The notes: generated by a model not told the origin, from the sequence alone. Shown: positions 33,817-43,289, counted from the first letter of the stretch. The stretch: 64,000 nt of DNA from Ruegeria sp. A3M17 (GCF_003318255.1 NZ_QOCF01000035.1:186001-250000); one strand, 5' to 3'. Made by a program: numbers and translations.

Positions 33817-34689
33817 TTAGATAAGGCCTGCGTGCTGAAGCGCCGCGTCGATCGCCGACTTGGTGCTGCCATCCAGCCCTGACAGGGGCGAGCGGACTTC
33901 TTCGCTGCACAGACCCAATTTGCTGAGCGCGTATTTGGCACCCACCAGGCCTGGCTCGATAAAGATCGCTTCGTGCAAGGGCATCAGGCGGTCTTGATAC
34001 TCCAACGCCTTGGCGTAATCGCCGTTCAGCGTCGCCTGCTGGAATTCGGCACACAGTTTGGGCGCGACGTTCGCCGTGACCGAAATACAGCCAAATCCGC
34101 CATGCGCGTTGAAACCAAGCGCCGTCGCGTCCTCGCCGGACAGCTGGCAAAAGTTCGGGCCGCAGGAGGCGCGCTGTTGGCTGACGCGAGCCAGATCTCC
34201 GGTCGCGTCCTTCACACCCACAATGCGCGGCAGTTTCGCCAACTCACCCATGGTTTCAGGGGTCATGTCGATGACCGAACGGCCGGGAATATTGTAGATG
34301 ATGATCGGAATATCCGCGCAATCATGCAGCGCACGGAAATGCATCAGCAGACCCTTTTGCGTGGGCTTGTTGTAATATGGCGTTACAACCAGAGCTGCAT
34401 CCGCACCCACTTTCTGCGCGAATCGCACAAACCGGATAGCCTCAACAGTGTTGTTTGACCCAGCACCCGCGATCACAGGTACGCGACCAGCCGAGGCCCT
34501 TACAACCTCATCCACAACAGTTTCATGCTCTTCGTGGCTCAGGGTGGGGCTTTCGCCGGTGGTGCCAACGGGAACCAGCCCCGTAGAGCCTTCCTGAATC
34601 TGCCATTCCACCAAGTGTTTGAGCGTCTTCAGGTCCAACTCGCCGTTGCTAAACGGTGTGACGAGGGCTGGCATAGAGCCTTTGAACAT
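33817..34689 (-). CDS. dapA: 4-hydroxy-tetrahydrodipicolinate synthase
   Basis: A 290-residue TIM-barrel enzyme of lysine and diaminopimelate synthesis that condenses pyruvate with aspartate semialdehyde. The Schiff-base lysine is K160 (GVKDATGD), with Y132 (IIYNIPGR) and the tyrosine pair YYNKPTQKG near 105. AAGGAG precedes the ATG. It diverges from the lytic transglycosylase gene and ends at a strong terminator. Other members of the family (e.g. aldolases) are possible, but the active-site residues fit DapA. Confidence 0.92.
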   Translation of the reverse strand: MFKGSMPALVTPFSNGELDLKTLKHLVEWQIQEGSTGLVPVGTTGESPTLSHEEHETVVDEVVRASAGRVPVIAGAGSNNTVEAIRFVRFAQKVGADAALVVTPYYNKPTQKGLLMHFRALHDCADIPIIIYNIPGRSVIDMTPETMGELAKLPRIVGVKDATGDLARVSQQRASCGPNFCQLSGEDATALGFNAHGGFGCISVTANVAPKLCAEFQQATLNGDYAKALEYQDRLMPLHEAIFIEPGLVGAKYALSKLGLCSEEVRSPLSGLDGSTKSAIDAALQHAGLI

Positions 34690-34822
34690 GACACGCTCCT
34701 TAGGTGCAGTTTGTAATTTTTACGCCTCGGTTTGCCAGAAATCTGTCTTTCTTGAGTTGAACCCGACGGCGCAAGCTTTATCCTGAATGGCTGTATCCTT
34801 GGTTGGTTGGGAAATGCAAGGG

Positions 34823-36787
34823 ATGACACGCTTTCTGGCGTTTTTGACGGTCGTAATTCTGATTTCGGGCACACAAGTGCGGGCCGACGCCGCAGGTGAT
34901 CTGCGGGCCGGCATGAATGATATGCGCAAGGGGGACTGGAATGAGGCCCTGCGTGTATCTGGTGCGCGGGGTTCAGTGTCTCGGGACATCATCGTTTGGC
35001 ACTGGCTGCGCGAAGGGTTTGGCAGTTCGGGTGACGTTCTGGTGTTTTTGGACCGTCGTCCAGACTGGCCGGGTCTGGCCTGGTTGCGGCGCAAAAGTGA
35101 GCCCGCCTTTACTGGCGCTGATCCGGACCGCGTTCTAAAATTCTATGCCGAACGGCCGCCGCAAACCGCAGAGGGTGCGTTGAACTATGCAGTCGCATTG
35201 AAGGCAAAGGGTCGTCAGGGAGATGCAGAGGCTGACATCGTCGCGGCATGGCGGACCATGCCAATGGGTTCGGGTCTGCAAAAAGACTATCTTGAGAATT
35301 TTGGCAAGCTGCTGAAACCCCATCACGGTGCCCGTCTGGACCGGATGCTATGGGACAACCATCTTGTCAGCGCAGGTCAGATGCTGCCGCTGGTCAGCGC
35401 CGATCAGCGCAAACTGGCTGAGGCGCGGATCGGCCTTCAGAAACGGCAACCCGGCGTCGACAGCAAGGTGGCGGCGGTTCCGAAATCGCTCGGCGATTCA
35501 CCGGGCTTGGCTTTTGACAGGTTCGTCTGGCGTGACAGGAAAGAGCTGGACGACAGCGCGATTGACTTGATGCTGGCGCGCTCTACCGGCCCTGATGCGT
35601 TGGGGGAACCTGACAAATGGGCCGAAGGCCGCCGCCGGTTGGCCCGGCTTGAGATGCGGAACGGGGACCAGAACCGCGCCTATCAGATTGCTGCCAATCA
35701 CCACATGACGCCTGAAATGGGCTATGGCTATGCGGATCTGGAGTGGCTATCCGGGTTTCTGGCCTTGCGGAAGCTGAATGATCCGGCGACCGCGATCCGG
35801 CATTTCCAGAACTTCTCGGACGCGGTGAAATCGCCGATCTCGAAAGGGCGCGCCGGGTATTGGTTGGGCCGTGCCTATGCGGCCCATGGTGACGCCGAAA
35901 AAGCCTATGACGCTTATGCGATGGGTGCGGATTACCAATCCTCTTTCTACGGCTTGCTGGCTGCAGAGCAGATCGGGCGTCCTTTCGATAGTGAACTGGC
36001 CACCCCCCGCCGGGCGCCACACTGGAAACAAGCTGAGTTCTCCAATTCAAGTGTGCTGGAGGCCGGGCTACTGCTGCTGAAAGCTGACGAAGACACCCTT
36101 TCTGAGCGATTCCTGACTCATTTGGTGGAAGGGCTGGACCCGGTTCAGGCCAATCAGTTGGGCGATTTGGTGATCGAGTTGAAGCAGCCGCATCTGGCCG
36201 TGATGATCGCCAAACGCGCTGCAACAGTCGGCCTGGTTTTGCCAGCCGCCTATTACCCGGTGCATCCGGTGGCCGACATGGGTTTGCCCATGGCCAAAGA
36301 AATGACGCTGGCCATTGCCCGTCGGGAAAGCGAGTTTGACCCCGTTGTGATCAGCGGTGCCGGTGCGCGCGGGCTGATGCAGGTCATGCCGGCAACGGCA
36401 AAGCTTGTTGCCAAGGAATTGGGTATCCTAAGCGGCCACAAGACGATCAAGCTGACTTCGGATTGGCAATATAATGCCAAGCTGGGTGCCAATTACCTGT
36501 CCGGTCTGGCCGCTGATTTCAACGGAAACGTCGTGATGATGGCTGCCGGATATAACGCAGGTCCACGTCGGCCGATGTCGTGGATGGATCGCTATGGCGA
36601 CCCGCGCGCAGGTGAAATCGACGTGGTCGACTGGATTGAGGCGATCCCGTTCAGCGAAACCCGCAACTACGTGATGCGTGTGTCGGAAAGCCTACCGGTC
36701 TATCGCGCCCGTCTTGGCCAACCTGCCTTGCCGATCCCGTTCTCGCAGGAACTGGTCGGGTCAACGCTGGCGTCTTTCGCGCCATAG
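34823..36787 (+). CDS. slt: Soluble lytic murein transglycosylase
   Basis: A 654-residue periplasmic enzyme cleaving peptidoglycan glycan strands to 1,6-anhydro products. A signal peptide (MTRFLAFLTVVILISG) leads to a long helical superhelix of the Slt70 type (about 40-470), then the catalytic SLT domain with Glu502 (RRESEFDP), GARGLMQVMP and AAGYNAGP. In-frame starts at 34787, 34814 and 34823 are possible and none has an ideal ribosome site. I use the last because it gives a compact signal peptide. It converges with the EamA gene, overlapping by 27 bases. Confidence 0.9.
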   Translation: MTRFLAFLTVVILISGTQVRADAAGDLRAGMNDMRKGDWNEALRVSGARGSVSRDIIVWHWLREGFGSSGDVLVFLDRRPDWPGLAWLRRKSEPAFTGADPDRVLKFYAERPPQTAEGALNYAVALKAKGRQGDAEADIVAAWRTMPMGSGLQKDYLENFGKLLKPHHGARLDRMLWDNHLVSAGQMLPLVSADQRKLAEARIGLQKRQPGVDSKVAAVPKSLGDSPGLAFDRFVWRDRKELDDSAIDLMLARSTGPDALGEPDKWAEGRRRLARLEMRNGDQNRAYQIAANHHMTPEMGYGYADLEWLSGFLALRKLNDPATAIRHFQNFSDAVKSPISKGRAGYWLGRAYAAHGDAEKAYDAYAMGADYQSSFYGLLAAEQIGRPFDSELATPRRAPHWKQAEFSNSSVLEAGLLLLKADEDTLSERFLTHLVEGLDPVQANQLGDLVIELKQPHLAVMIAKRAATVGLVLPAAYYPVHPVADMGLPMAKEMTLAIARRESEFDPVVISGAGARGLMQVMPATAKLVAKELGILSGHKTIKLTSDWQYNAKLGANYLSGLAADFNGNVVMMAAGYNAGPRRPMSWMDRYGDPRAGEIDVVDWIEAIPFSETRNYVMRVSESLPVYRARLGQPALPIPFSQELVGSTLASFAP

Positions 36788-37630
36788 GGTGAACAGCCCG
36801 GCGGCGACAACCAGCGCTGCGCCTATGACCACTTCAGGGCGCAGCGTTTCACCAAAGACCGAGATTCCCAGGATCGCGCTCCAGACCAGGTGGAAATAGG
36901 CGAAGGGCTGCACCGCGCTGGCCTCGGCCATCTCATAGCATTTGATCAGCAACCAGTGCCCCAGAACGCCGCTCACGCATAGCAGCGCCATCCAGGCCCA
37001 ATCCGTCTGTGCCATCGGCTCCCAGAACCACATTCCCACTAGCGTCATGGCGACGGCACCACTGACGCCTGTCCAGAAAAAGCTGGTGGCGGAATTGTCC
37101 CGGCGGGACACGTAACGGGTCAGCAAACCATAGACTGCAAACATGAAAGCCGAGATCAGCGGTACAATGGCCCAAGGGTTAAAGACACCTACGCCGGGCT
37201 GCAGGATGATCAGAACACCGATGCACCCAACGCCGATCGCGGCCCAGCGTCGCCAGCCGACCTGTTCGCCCAATACCGGCCCGCTGAGAGCGGCGATCAA
37301 CAACGGGTAGCAGATGAAGACAGCCATCGCGTCGATCAGGCCCAGCACAGTAAAACTGAACACCGCGACGCAGATTTCGGCCGCCAACAGCAGGCCACGA
37401 AATATCTGCAGCTTCAGCTGGCTTGTCTGGGTAGTGGCCTTCAATCCGCCGGGCGCACGTGCGGCCAAAGCGATGACAAAGGCGGCGAAGAACCAATAGC
37501 GGATCATCACGACCATGTATGTGTTGTATGTTCCCGCTAGATGGCGCGAAATACCGTCCTGCAGTGCAAAGACGATGGTCGCCCCGACCATCAACGCAAT
37601 CCCGGCGCGAGTATTGTTCTGCTGCGTCAT
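36761..37630 (-). CDS. EamA/DMT family transporter
   Basis: A 289-residue inner-membrane protein of ten helices in two EamA repeats. It belongs to the drug/metabolite transporter superfamily, whose substrates cannot be predicted from sequence. Its ATG overlaps the stop of mnmD by 4 bases, so it is co-translated. Its 3' end overlaps the lytic transglycosylase gene by 27 bases on the opposite strand. Confidence 0.85.
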   Translation of the reverse strand: MTQQNNTRAGIALMVGATIVFALQDGISRHLAGTYNTYMVVMIRYWFFAAFVIALAARAPGGLKATTQTSQLKLQIFRGLLLAAEICVAVFSFTVLGLIDAMAVFICYPLLIAALSGPVLGEQVGWRRWAAIGVGCIGVLIILQPGVGVFNPWAIVPLISAFMFAVYGLLTRYVSRRDNSATSFFWTGVSGAVAMTLVGMWFWEPMAQTDWAWMALLCVSGVLGHWLLIKCYEMAEASAVQPFAYFHLVWSAILGISVFGETLRPEVVIGAALVVAAGLFTLWRERRQR

Positions 37631-38292
37631 GATTTGACCGCCCGGGTCATGTGGCGCTTGCGGCCATAACCGGGTGTGCGCGTAATAGTGAAACCGGCAT
37701 CCTCAAGCCCCCGCCGCACGAACCCGGCGGCGGTATACGTCGCCGCCGTTCCGCCAGTGGCCGTGTGGTCGGCGACCTGCTGCATCAGGTCTGCACCCCA
37801 TAATTCGGGGTTCTTAGCCGGAGAAAACCCATCCAAAAACCACGCATCGGCGGCACCTTCCCATGCTTGCAGGGTTTGTCGCGCATCGCCTTTAACAACC
37901 TCAAGCCGCAGGGTGCCCAAATCACATGTGCCGCCCTCCCATTGCGCAAGGAACCGGTCAGACCAAGGCGCAAGTTCAGGAAAGGCCGCCAGCGCTCGGG
38001 ACATGTCCGCGGGCCTCATCGGATAGGCCTCAAAACTTGTAAAGGTCAGGGGCGTGGTCTGGCCCGATCTCTCCCATTCGGACCAGACGGTCAGCATGTT
38101 CAATCCGGTGCCAAAACCCAGCTCTGCAATGTGAAACCCCGGTGTAAACCGTACGGGCAGGTCATTGCCTGCCAGAAACACATGGCGCGTCTCTTCCAAC
38201 CCGTTCTGCAACGAGTAGTACGGATCGTCGAAACGGTCCGAGACGGGGATCTGATCCTCTGTCCACGTCAGTTCGGCGCGCTGGTCTGCCAT
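37627..38292 (-). CDS. mnmD: tRNA 5-methylaminomethyl-2-thiouridine methyltransferase (MnmD)
   Basis: A 221-residue SAM-dependent methyltransferase corresponding to the N-terminal half of E. coli MnmC. It methylates nm5s2U34 to mnm5s2U34 in tRNA. The SAM motif ELGFGTGLN (near residue 57) and the DAWFLDGFSPAKNPELW motif (near 150) are diagnostic. An AGGA site precedes the ATG. It stands alone rather than fused to the FAD oxidase domain; an MnmC-like flavoprotein gene starts 55 bases away in the opposite direction. Confidence 0.9.
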   Translation of the reverse strand: MADQRAELTWTEDQIPVSDRFDDPYYSLQNGLEETRHVFLAGNDLPVRFTPGFHIAELGFGTGLNMLTVWSEWERSGQTTPLTFTSFEAYPMRPADMSRALAAFPELAPWSDRFLAQWEGGTCDLGTLRLEVVKGDARQTLQAWEGAADAWFLDGFSPAKNPELWGADLMQQVADHTATGGTAATYTAAGFVRRGLEDAGFTITRTPGYGRKRHMTRAVKS

Positions 38293-38347
38293 CGGGGAAT
38301 CCTGTAGCTAAGCGGCGCGACACTGAACAAGGTAAAGGGGAATGGCA

Positions 38348-39382
38348 ATGGTCGATGTGACGGTGCGTGGTGCAGGGATTTTCGGCCTTTCCATCGCGTG
38401 GACCTGTGCGCGGCGCGGCGCAAAGGTGCAAATCGTCGATCCCTTTGGCCCCGGTGCTGGTTCCAGCGGTGGTCTGGTTGGCGCGCTGGCCCCGCATGTG
38501 CCAGAAAACTGGAATGCCAAGAAGGCATTTCAGTTCGACAGCCTGATCATGGCTGAACCGTTCTGGACACAGGTCGAGGCCACAGGCGGCGTTTCACCCG
38601 GATATGCGCGGCTGGGCCGGTTACAACCCATCGCCGACACCCGAACGCTGGAACTTGCCCATGCTCGCGCCGAAACGGCGGCTGAACTGTGGCAGGGTCG
38701 GGCTGAATGGCGGGTTGTTGAAACAGCCGCAGTCGGCGCATGGTGCCCACCCAGCCCCACTGGTTTTGTCATCCATGATACGCTGAGCGCCCGCATGCAT
38801 CCGCGCCGGGCCTGTGCGGCCTTGGTTGCGGCATTGGCTGTGATGGGCGTCGAGGTCGTAGCCGACGCACCGGATCGTGGGCAGGTTGTCCATGCAACCG
38901 GGCTTGCCGGACTTCAGGAACTGAGCGAGGCGTTTGGCAGAACAGTTGGCAACGGTGTCAAGGGTCAAGCCGCGCTGCTGCGGTTTGATGCGGGTGAAGT
39001 CCCGCAGCTGTTTGCAGACGCGATCCACTTCATACCGCATGCGGACGGGACATTGGCAATCGGATCGACCTCGGAGCGTGACTATGACGATCCGACCAGC
39101 ACGGACGCGGCTCTGGATGACGTTTTAGACCGGGCGATGCGGGCCGTTCCCGTCCTGCATGGCTCAGAGGTCATCGAACGATGGGCGGGTGTACGGCCGC
39201 GCAGCAAAAGCCGCGCACCGATGCTTGGCGCGCACCCGGTACACAAAGGTCAATTCATCGCCAATGGTGGTTTCAAGATCGGTTTCGGTATGGCCCCGAA
39301 AGTAGCCGCGGTCATGGCGGATCTGGTTCTTGAGGACCGGGACGCAATCCCGGGTGACTTCAGACCCGAAGCATCACTCTGA
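38348..39382 (+). CDS. FAD-dependent oxidoreductase, MnmC C-domain/DAO-like
   Basis: A 344-residue DAO-family flavoprotein. The dinucleotide-binding GxGxxG variant is RGAGIFGLSIA near residue 8. The GSSGGLVGALAPH segment resembles the ASGN/AGxxxP region of the MnmC oxidase domain and glycine oxidases. Placement directly beside mnmD, divergently, suggests the separated second half of MnmC, which removes carboxymethyl from cmnm5s2U. It lacks a methyltransferase domain. A different amine substrate is possible. The start at 38348 has AAGGGG 7 bases upstream; an ATG at 38342 is also in frame. Confidence 0.78.
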   Translation: MVDVTVRGAGIFGLSIAWTCARRGAKVQIVDPFGPGAGSSGGLVGALAPHVPENWNAKKAFQFDSLIMAEPFWTQVEATGGVSPGYARLGRLQPIADTRTLELAHARAETAAELWQGRAEWRVVETAAVGAWCPPSPTGFVIHDTLSARMHPRRACAALVAALAVMGVEVVADAPDRGQVVHATGLAGLQELSEAFGRTVGNGVKGQAALLRFDAGEVPQLFADAIHFIPHADGTLAIGSTSERDYDDPTSTDAALDDVLDRAMRAVPVLHGSEVIERWAGVRPRSKSRAPMLGAHPVHKGQFIANGGFKIGFGMAPKVAAVMADLVLEDRDAIPGDFRPEASL

Positions 39383-40174
39383 TCGCGGGACGGCCTCGGC
39401 GGACATGCATTGCCGCCCATCAGGTCCGCGCGCCCACATCGCTTGGCCATTCCGGCACAAGGTTGCCGTTTCAAAGTGCATCAGCGGCGATGACGCACGA
39501 AATGAGAAATGAGCCAAGGGACCTGCCATATCCTCGGCAAACAGCATCAATAATTGTGCCAGCAGCGGGCCATGAACGACCAGACCGTCATACCCTTCGA
39601 CATCCCGCGCGTAGTCCAGATCGTAATGGATATGGTGCCCATTGAAGGTCAGCGCCGAGTATCGGAACAGCAACGTGCTGTCGAAGGTGACGTCTCGCCT
39701 GTCGGTTTCATCGGTACGGGCCATAGGTGACTTGGGCTTGATGTCAGTATCCGAAGGGTCAGGCCTATAAACCAGATCCTGCCGTTCGCTCAGACACAAT
39801 TGACCGTCCTGAGAAATCTCGTGTCGCAGGGTAACAAACCCCAGCGGTCCCGTCCGTCCGGTTTTTGTTGCCGCACTTTCAAGAACAGACCGGCGCACGG
39901 CTTTTGAACCCACGACCAGCGGAGTGTGAAACTGCAATCGTCCCCCGGCCCACATCCGACGTTGCAAGCCCATATCGGGGATTAGGCCGTCCCCAACCTT
40001 TGGATGCCCGTCCCGTCCCAAACTGGCAGGCACCTGAGGCGACCAGAAATACAGCTGGTGAAAGAATGGCGGCAGTTGATCGCCTGCTGCGACCCTGTCG
40101 TTAGATCCAAGCGCTGCCAGCAGCGCGGAGGCGCGAGCCGGGTCCATCACATCTGTCTGTATATCCTCATTCAT
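39374..40174 (-). CDS. HTD2/FAS1-type acyl-CoA dehydratase (mesaconyl-C4-CoA hydratase-like)
   Basis: A 266-residue double hot-dog protein. The N-terminal half is a FAS1-like dehydratase domain (RRMWAGGRLQFHTPL near residue 72), and the second half carries the MaoC-like catalytic motif region FRYSALTFNGHHIHYDLDYA (near 170). Such enzymes hydrate mesaconyl-C4-CoA, itaconyl-CoA or similar. No pathway partner lies next to it. It converges with the flavoprotein gene, overlapping by 9 bases. The start lacks a clear ribosome site. Confidence 0.72.
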   Translation of the reverse strand: MNEDIQTDVMDPARASALLAALGSNDRVAAGDQLPPFFHQLYFWSPQVPASLGRDGHPKVGDGLIPDMGLQRRMWAGGRLQFHTPLVVGSKAVRRSVLESAATKTGRTGPLGFVTLRHEISQDGQLCLSERQDLVYRPDPSDTDIKPKSPMARTDETDRRDVTFDSTLLFRYSALTFNGHHIHYDLDYARDVEGYDGLVVHGPLLAQLLMLFAEDMAGPLAHFSFRASSPLMHFETATLCRNGQAMWARGPDGRQCMSAEAVPRSE

Positions 40175-40223
40175 GTCGGCAGATTATGCAGACGGACCTG
40201 ACCCGGCAAGCGGCGTCTTGATC

Positions 40224-40766
40224 TTAGAACCCGGCCTCGGCCCGCAGTTTCTGCATCAGCGTCCGCAGAGAACTTTCGTAACGGTCGCTCAGCAATTTGC
40301 CCTGCTCGTCAAACTCGTTCGAGCTGCTGGCCAGGTGGATTTCCGGTCCCTGCAGGATGCGTGGTTGGAACGGAACCATGTAGCCGCGCAGAACCATCTG
40401 TGCCCGTTCGCCACCTGCGCGTCCTGCGGCGGCCGACATCACGGCAACCGGTTTGTCGGCCCAGGGGCGGCCATCGGTTCGGCTGACCCAGTCCAACGCA
40501 TTCTTCAGAACACCAGACGGACCCTTGTTGTATTCCGGGGTCGAAATGATCACGGCATGGGCTTGAGCGATCTGATCGGACAGAGTTTGTACGGCTTCGG
40601 GGATGCCCTCGCCATCTTCAAGATCACCATCATAAAGCGGCAGGTTCAGATCAGCTTCGATATGCGTTCCCGGCTCGAACAGCCGTGCCGCTTCGCGCAG
40701 CAATTTGCGGTTGGTGGCACTTTGGCGCAATGAGCCGGACAGACTCAGAAGGATGGGTTCAGACAT
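40224..40766 (-). CDS. NADPH-dependent FMN reductase
   Basis: A 180-residue flavodoxin-like protein. The phosphate-binding loop GSLRQSATNRKL (near residue 11) and the STPEYNKGPSGVLKNALDW motif (near 75) are signatures of the ChrR/azoreductase-type NADPH:FMN oxidoreductases that reduce quinones, chromate or azo compounds. GGAG precedes the ATG. Confidence 0.88.
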   Translation of the reverse strand: MSEPILLSLSGSLRQSATNRKLLREAARLFEPGTHIEADLNLPLYDGDLEDGEGIPEAVQTLSDQIAQAHAVIISTPEYNKGPSGVLKNALDWVSRTDGRPWADKPVAVMSAAAGRAGGERAQMVLRGYMVPFQPRILQGPEIHLASSSNEFDEQGKLLSDRYESSLRTLMQKLRAEAGF

Positions 40767-40849
40767 TGGGAAACTCCGCTTTGGTGTTTCCCAATAGCTA
40801 ACTCAACTTTCGGGCGCACCAAAGACCGGATAACGCGCAGTCAATGTGC

Positions 40850-40876
40850 AAAAAATGGGCACCTGAAAGTGCCCAT
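40850..40876 (-). terminator. Rho-independent terminator of the OmpA-like gene
   Basis: An 8-bp stem (40855-40862 with 40869-40876) with a 6-base loop. On the minus strand it is followed by a T-run. Confidence 0.85.
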
Positions 40877-40880
40877 GTCG

Positions 40881-41552
40881 TTATGTGTTTCCGTTCGGAA
40901 TGATCTCGATGTCGACCCGACGGTTCTGGGCCTTCCCCTCGGGCGTCAGGTTTGACGCAATTGGGCGGTTTTCGCCCTGACCGATGGTTGAGATGCGTGC
41001 ACTGCTTACGCCATTTGCCTGAAGAATATCCGCGACAGACCGCGCCCGGCGTTCAGACAGGCCCTGATTATATGCGGCGTCGCCGTCGCTGTCGGTATTG
41101 CCGATAACCTGCACGTTCGAGTTGGGATAATTCACCAGATTCTGCCCCACCCGGACCAGATCGGCCCGCAGTGCCGGGCGCACGGTCGCGCTGTCGGTAT
41201 CAAAGGTGATGTCATTCGGGACGGTCACAATCAGCCGGTCACCCGCGTTCGTAACGATGATGCCCTGATTGGCCAGTTGCTGACGCAGTTCTGTGGCTTG
41301 CCTATCCAGCTGGTTGCCGATCAGGCCACCCCCTGCCGCACCGATCGCACCACCTGCCACCGCGCCCAAAAGCGGATCAGATCCATTGGCAATCGCACCG
41401 ACACCTGCGCCGATCAGACCGCCGAGGAGTGCACCCTGCTTGGCGTTCTGGTTCGGGTCCGAGGGCAGGTTCAGTGTGCCGGGGTCCGTACAGGCCCCCA
41501 AAAACATGGCCGAACACAGCCCTGCGGCAAGAACACTCTTGGAAATCGTCAT
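40881..41552 (-). CDS. OmpA-family lipoprotein with glycine zipper
   Basis: A 223-residue lipoprotein: signal peptide with lipobox LGAC (Cys21), a glycine-zipper segment (about residues 42-82, GALLGGLIGAGVGAI) and a C-terminal OmpA peptidoglycan-binding domain (about 110-220, NTDSDGDAAYNQGLSERRA). It should tether the outer membrane to peptidoglycan, like YiaD. AGGTG precedes the ATG. It is a single-gene unit ended by a clear terminator. Confidence 0.9.
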   Translation of the reverse strand: MTISKSVLAAGLCSAMFLGACTDPGTLNLPSDPNQNAKQGALLGGLIGAGVGAIANGSDPLLGAVAGGAIGAAGGGLIGNQLDRQATELRQQLANQGIIVTNAGDRLIVTVPNDITFDTDSATVRPALRADLVRVGQNLVNYPNSNVQVIGNTDSDGDAAYNQGLSERRARSVADILQANGVSSARISTIGQGENRPIASNLTPEGKAQNRRVDIEIIPNGNT

Positions 41553-41660
41553 GAATTCACCTTCTGCTCAGGGGTCCGTTCACCGGACCCGCTTTGTTTG
41601 GCGCAGTATATCGCGTCACCTCAACATAGGCTCAAGCAACAATCGGGTGAAGTCGGCAAA

Positions 41661-42350
41661 TTACCGCCGTTCAACAGGATCCAATTGGTTCTGGTCTTGC
41701 CAGATCGCCCGTAGAGGCTCCCCCTGCCCGCAGAAATGATCGTCTGTCACGTCACAGGCCCAGATGCGATCCGTACGAAAATGGCGGAATCCATTCCTCA
41801 ACTCACACCACGCCGCCAACATCGTGCATTCGATGTGGTAGATCAGGGCGACGGGCCTGACGATCCGCTCAGTTCGTTCACCTTCGGCATTCACATAGGT
41901 GATGCGAATTTTGCGTTCAGAGCGGATGGCCTCGCGATAGTTTACGACGGGCACGCACCCCTTGGCCGGATCATCCATTGGCGCGCCCCATGGGGCGACC
42001 TGCAGCCAATCCGCAGGCGCGCGCAAAGCGTCGATCTTGCGGCACACCCGATCCGCAGCCTGTTGCAGGGTGCTGTCCCCTGTGCGCGCCAGCATCGACA
42101 ACCCAACCCACAGTGCTTCGACCTCTTCGGCATCGAAATTCAACGGTGGCAAGTCGTACCCGCGCCGCATCAGGTATCCCACCCCGGCTTCCCCCTCGAT
42201 CGGGGTCCGCTGTGCCTGCAAAGCGGCGATATCGCGATAGACGGTACGCGCTGACACTTCGAGCTTTTCTGCCAGTGCCTCGGCCGTCACGGGCACATCG
42301 GCCGAGCGCAGGATCTGGATGATTTCAAACAGGCGGGTCGAGCGGCGCAT
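41661..42350 (-). CDS. YafY-type HTH/WYL-domain transcriptional regulator
   Basis: A 229-residue regulator with an N-terminal DeoR-like helix-turn-helix (LAEKLEVSARTVYRDI near residue 30) and a C-terminal WYL domain (about 130-220) with the RKIRITYVNAEGERTERIVRP core. WYL domains bind ligands or nucleic acid and often control stress genes. The open frame continues to 42470, but the ATG at 42350 has GGAGA upstream and fits the family. It is divergent from a small protein gene, with an inverted repeat between. Confidence 0.87.
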   Translation of the reverse strand: MRRSTRLFEIIQILRSADVPVTAEALAEKLEVSARTVYRDIAALQAQRTPIEGEAGVGYLMRRGYDLPPLNFDAEEVEALWVGLSMLARTGDSTLQQAADRVCRKIDALRAPADWLQVAPWGAPMDDPAKGCVPVVNYREAIRSERKIRITYVNAEGERTERIVRPVALIYHIECTMLAAWCELRNGFRHFRTDRIWACDVTDDHFCGQGEPLRAIWQDQNQLDPVERR

Positions 42351-42391
42351 TGGGTTCTCCAGGCAATCTGCTGACACACTAGCACACGCCA

Positions 42392-42409
42392 CTGACAGGG
42401 TGGTGTCAG
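42392..42409. promoter_or_regulatory. Candidate operator of the WYL regulator
   Basis: CTGACA (42392-42397) and TGTCAG (42404-42409) form a perfect inverted repeat with a 6-base spacer in the divergent promoter region; a further CTGACA half-site lies at 42371. It could control both the regulator and the small protein. Confidence 0.55.
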
Positions 42410-42453
42410 GAGTGATCAGCGATCTTTGGAAAACAAACCAAAGGAGGTCGACC

Positions 42454-42639
42454 ATGCCATACCTCGACAATCACGTAATGATGACATTGAAACTGGACCG
42501 CTGGGCGCAGGATCACACCTTGCGCGCGTTCGAGATCGAACGTGAAATCATGGCTGCCCGTCAGCCCTGCGCGTCGCGCAAACGGACCAAGCGTTTCTCG
42601 CTGGGCAACCTGAAGATGCTGTGGACAAGCACGGCCTGA
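42454..42639 (+). CDS. Small basic protein of unknown function (61 residues)
   Basis: A 61-residue protein with an excellent ribosome site (AAAGGAGG 6 bases before the ATG). The second half is strongly basic (CASRKRTKRFSLGNLK). No domain is recognised. It diverges from the WYL regulator gene and may be its target, as these regulators often control adjacent genes. Confidence 0.65.
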   Translation: MPYLDNHVMMTLKLDRWAQDHTLRAFEIEREIMAARQPCASRKRTKRFSLGNLKMLWTSTA

Positions 42640-42641
42640 GG

Positions 42642-43289
42642 TCAGAAATCAGCCGGGGCGCGGAATTTCATCGAAACTCCGCCCTCGGGGCTCTTCAGAC
42701 GCAATTCCTCAGAATGCAGCATCAGACGCGAGAAATCGCGCGCAGGTCCGTCTGCGTAGAAAGGGTCGCCCAGAATCGGGTGGCCCAGCGCCAGCATATG
42801 AACGCGCAGTTGATGCGACCTGCCCGTTTTTGGGAACAATCGGACGCGCGTTGTCTCACCTTCGAATTTCACAAACCGCCAGTCGGTGACAGCGGGCTTG
42901 CCGGTCTCGTGACAGACCATCTGACGCGGGCGGTTGGGCCAATCCACGATCAACGGCAGATCGACGGTTCCGGACTTTTGGGCGATGCGCCCCCAAACGC
43001 GCGCAACATAGGTTTTGCGGGTCTGGCGCTTTTCAAACTGCATGCTCAGATGCCGCTGTGCGTGCGGTGACTGGGCAAACACCATGACACCCGAGGTATC
43101 CCGATCCAGCCGGTGCACCAGAAGGGCCTGCGGAAATGCCGCCTGCACCCTGTTCATCAGGCAATCGGCCAGATGCTCGCCACGCCCAGGTACAGACAAC
43201 AACCCCGAGGGCTTGTTCACCACGATCAGCTGCGCATCCTCATGCAGCACTTCCAACGGCGTATTCGGGGGATCATAGGTCTCGCTCAT
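42642..43289 (-). CDS. RluA-family pseudouridine synthase
   Basis: A 215-residue pseudouridine synthase with the catalytic aspartate in HRLDRDTSG (near residue 60) and the ...RLFPKTGRSHQLRVHMLALGHPI... segment. No S4 domain is present. The size resembles the RluA/TruC branch; target RNA cannot be assigned. The start at 43289 is chosen because the longer frame to 43358 has no ribosome site. Confidence 0.88.
   Translation of the reverse strand: MSETYDPPNTPLEVLHEDAQLIVVNKPSGLLSVPGRGEHLADCLMNRVQAAFPQALLVHRLDRDTSGVMVFAQSPHAQRHLSMQFEKRQTRKTYVARVWGRIAQKSGTVDLPLIVDWPNRPRQMVCHETGKPAVTDWRFVKFEGETTRVRLFPKTGRSHQLRVHMLALGHPILGDPFYADGPARDFSRLMLHSEELRLKSPEGGVSMKFRAPADF

Noticed and set aside
42319..42453. 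N-terminal extension of the 61-residue basic protein
   Set aside because: The extension crosses the operator-like repeat and the divergent start; the AAAGGAGG site defines the ATG at 42454.
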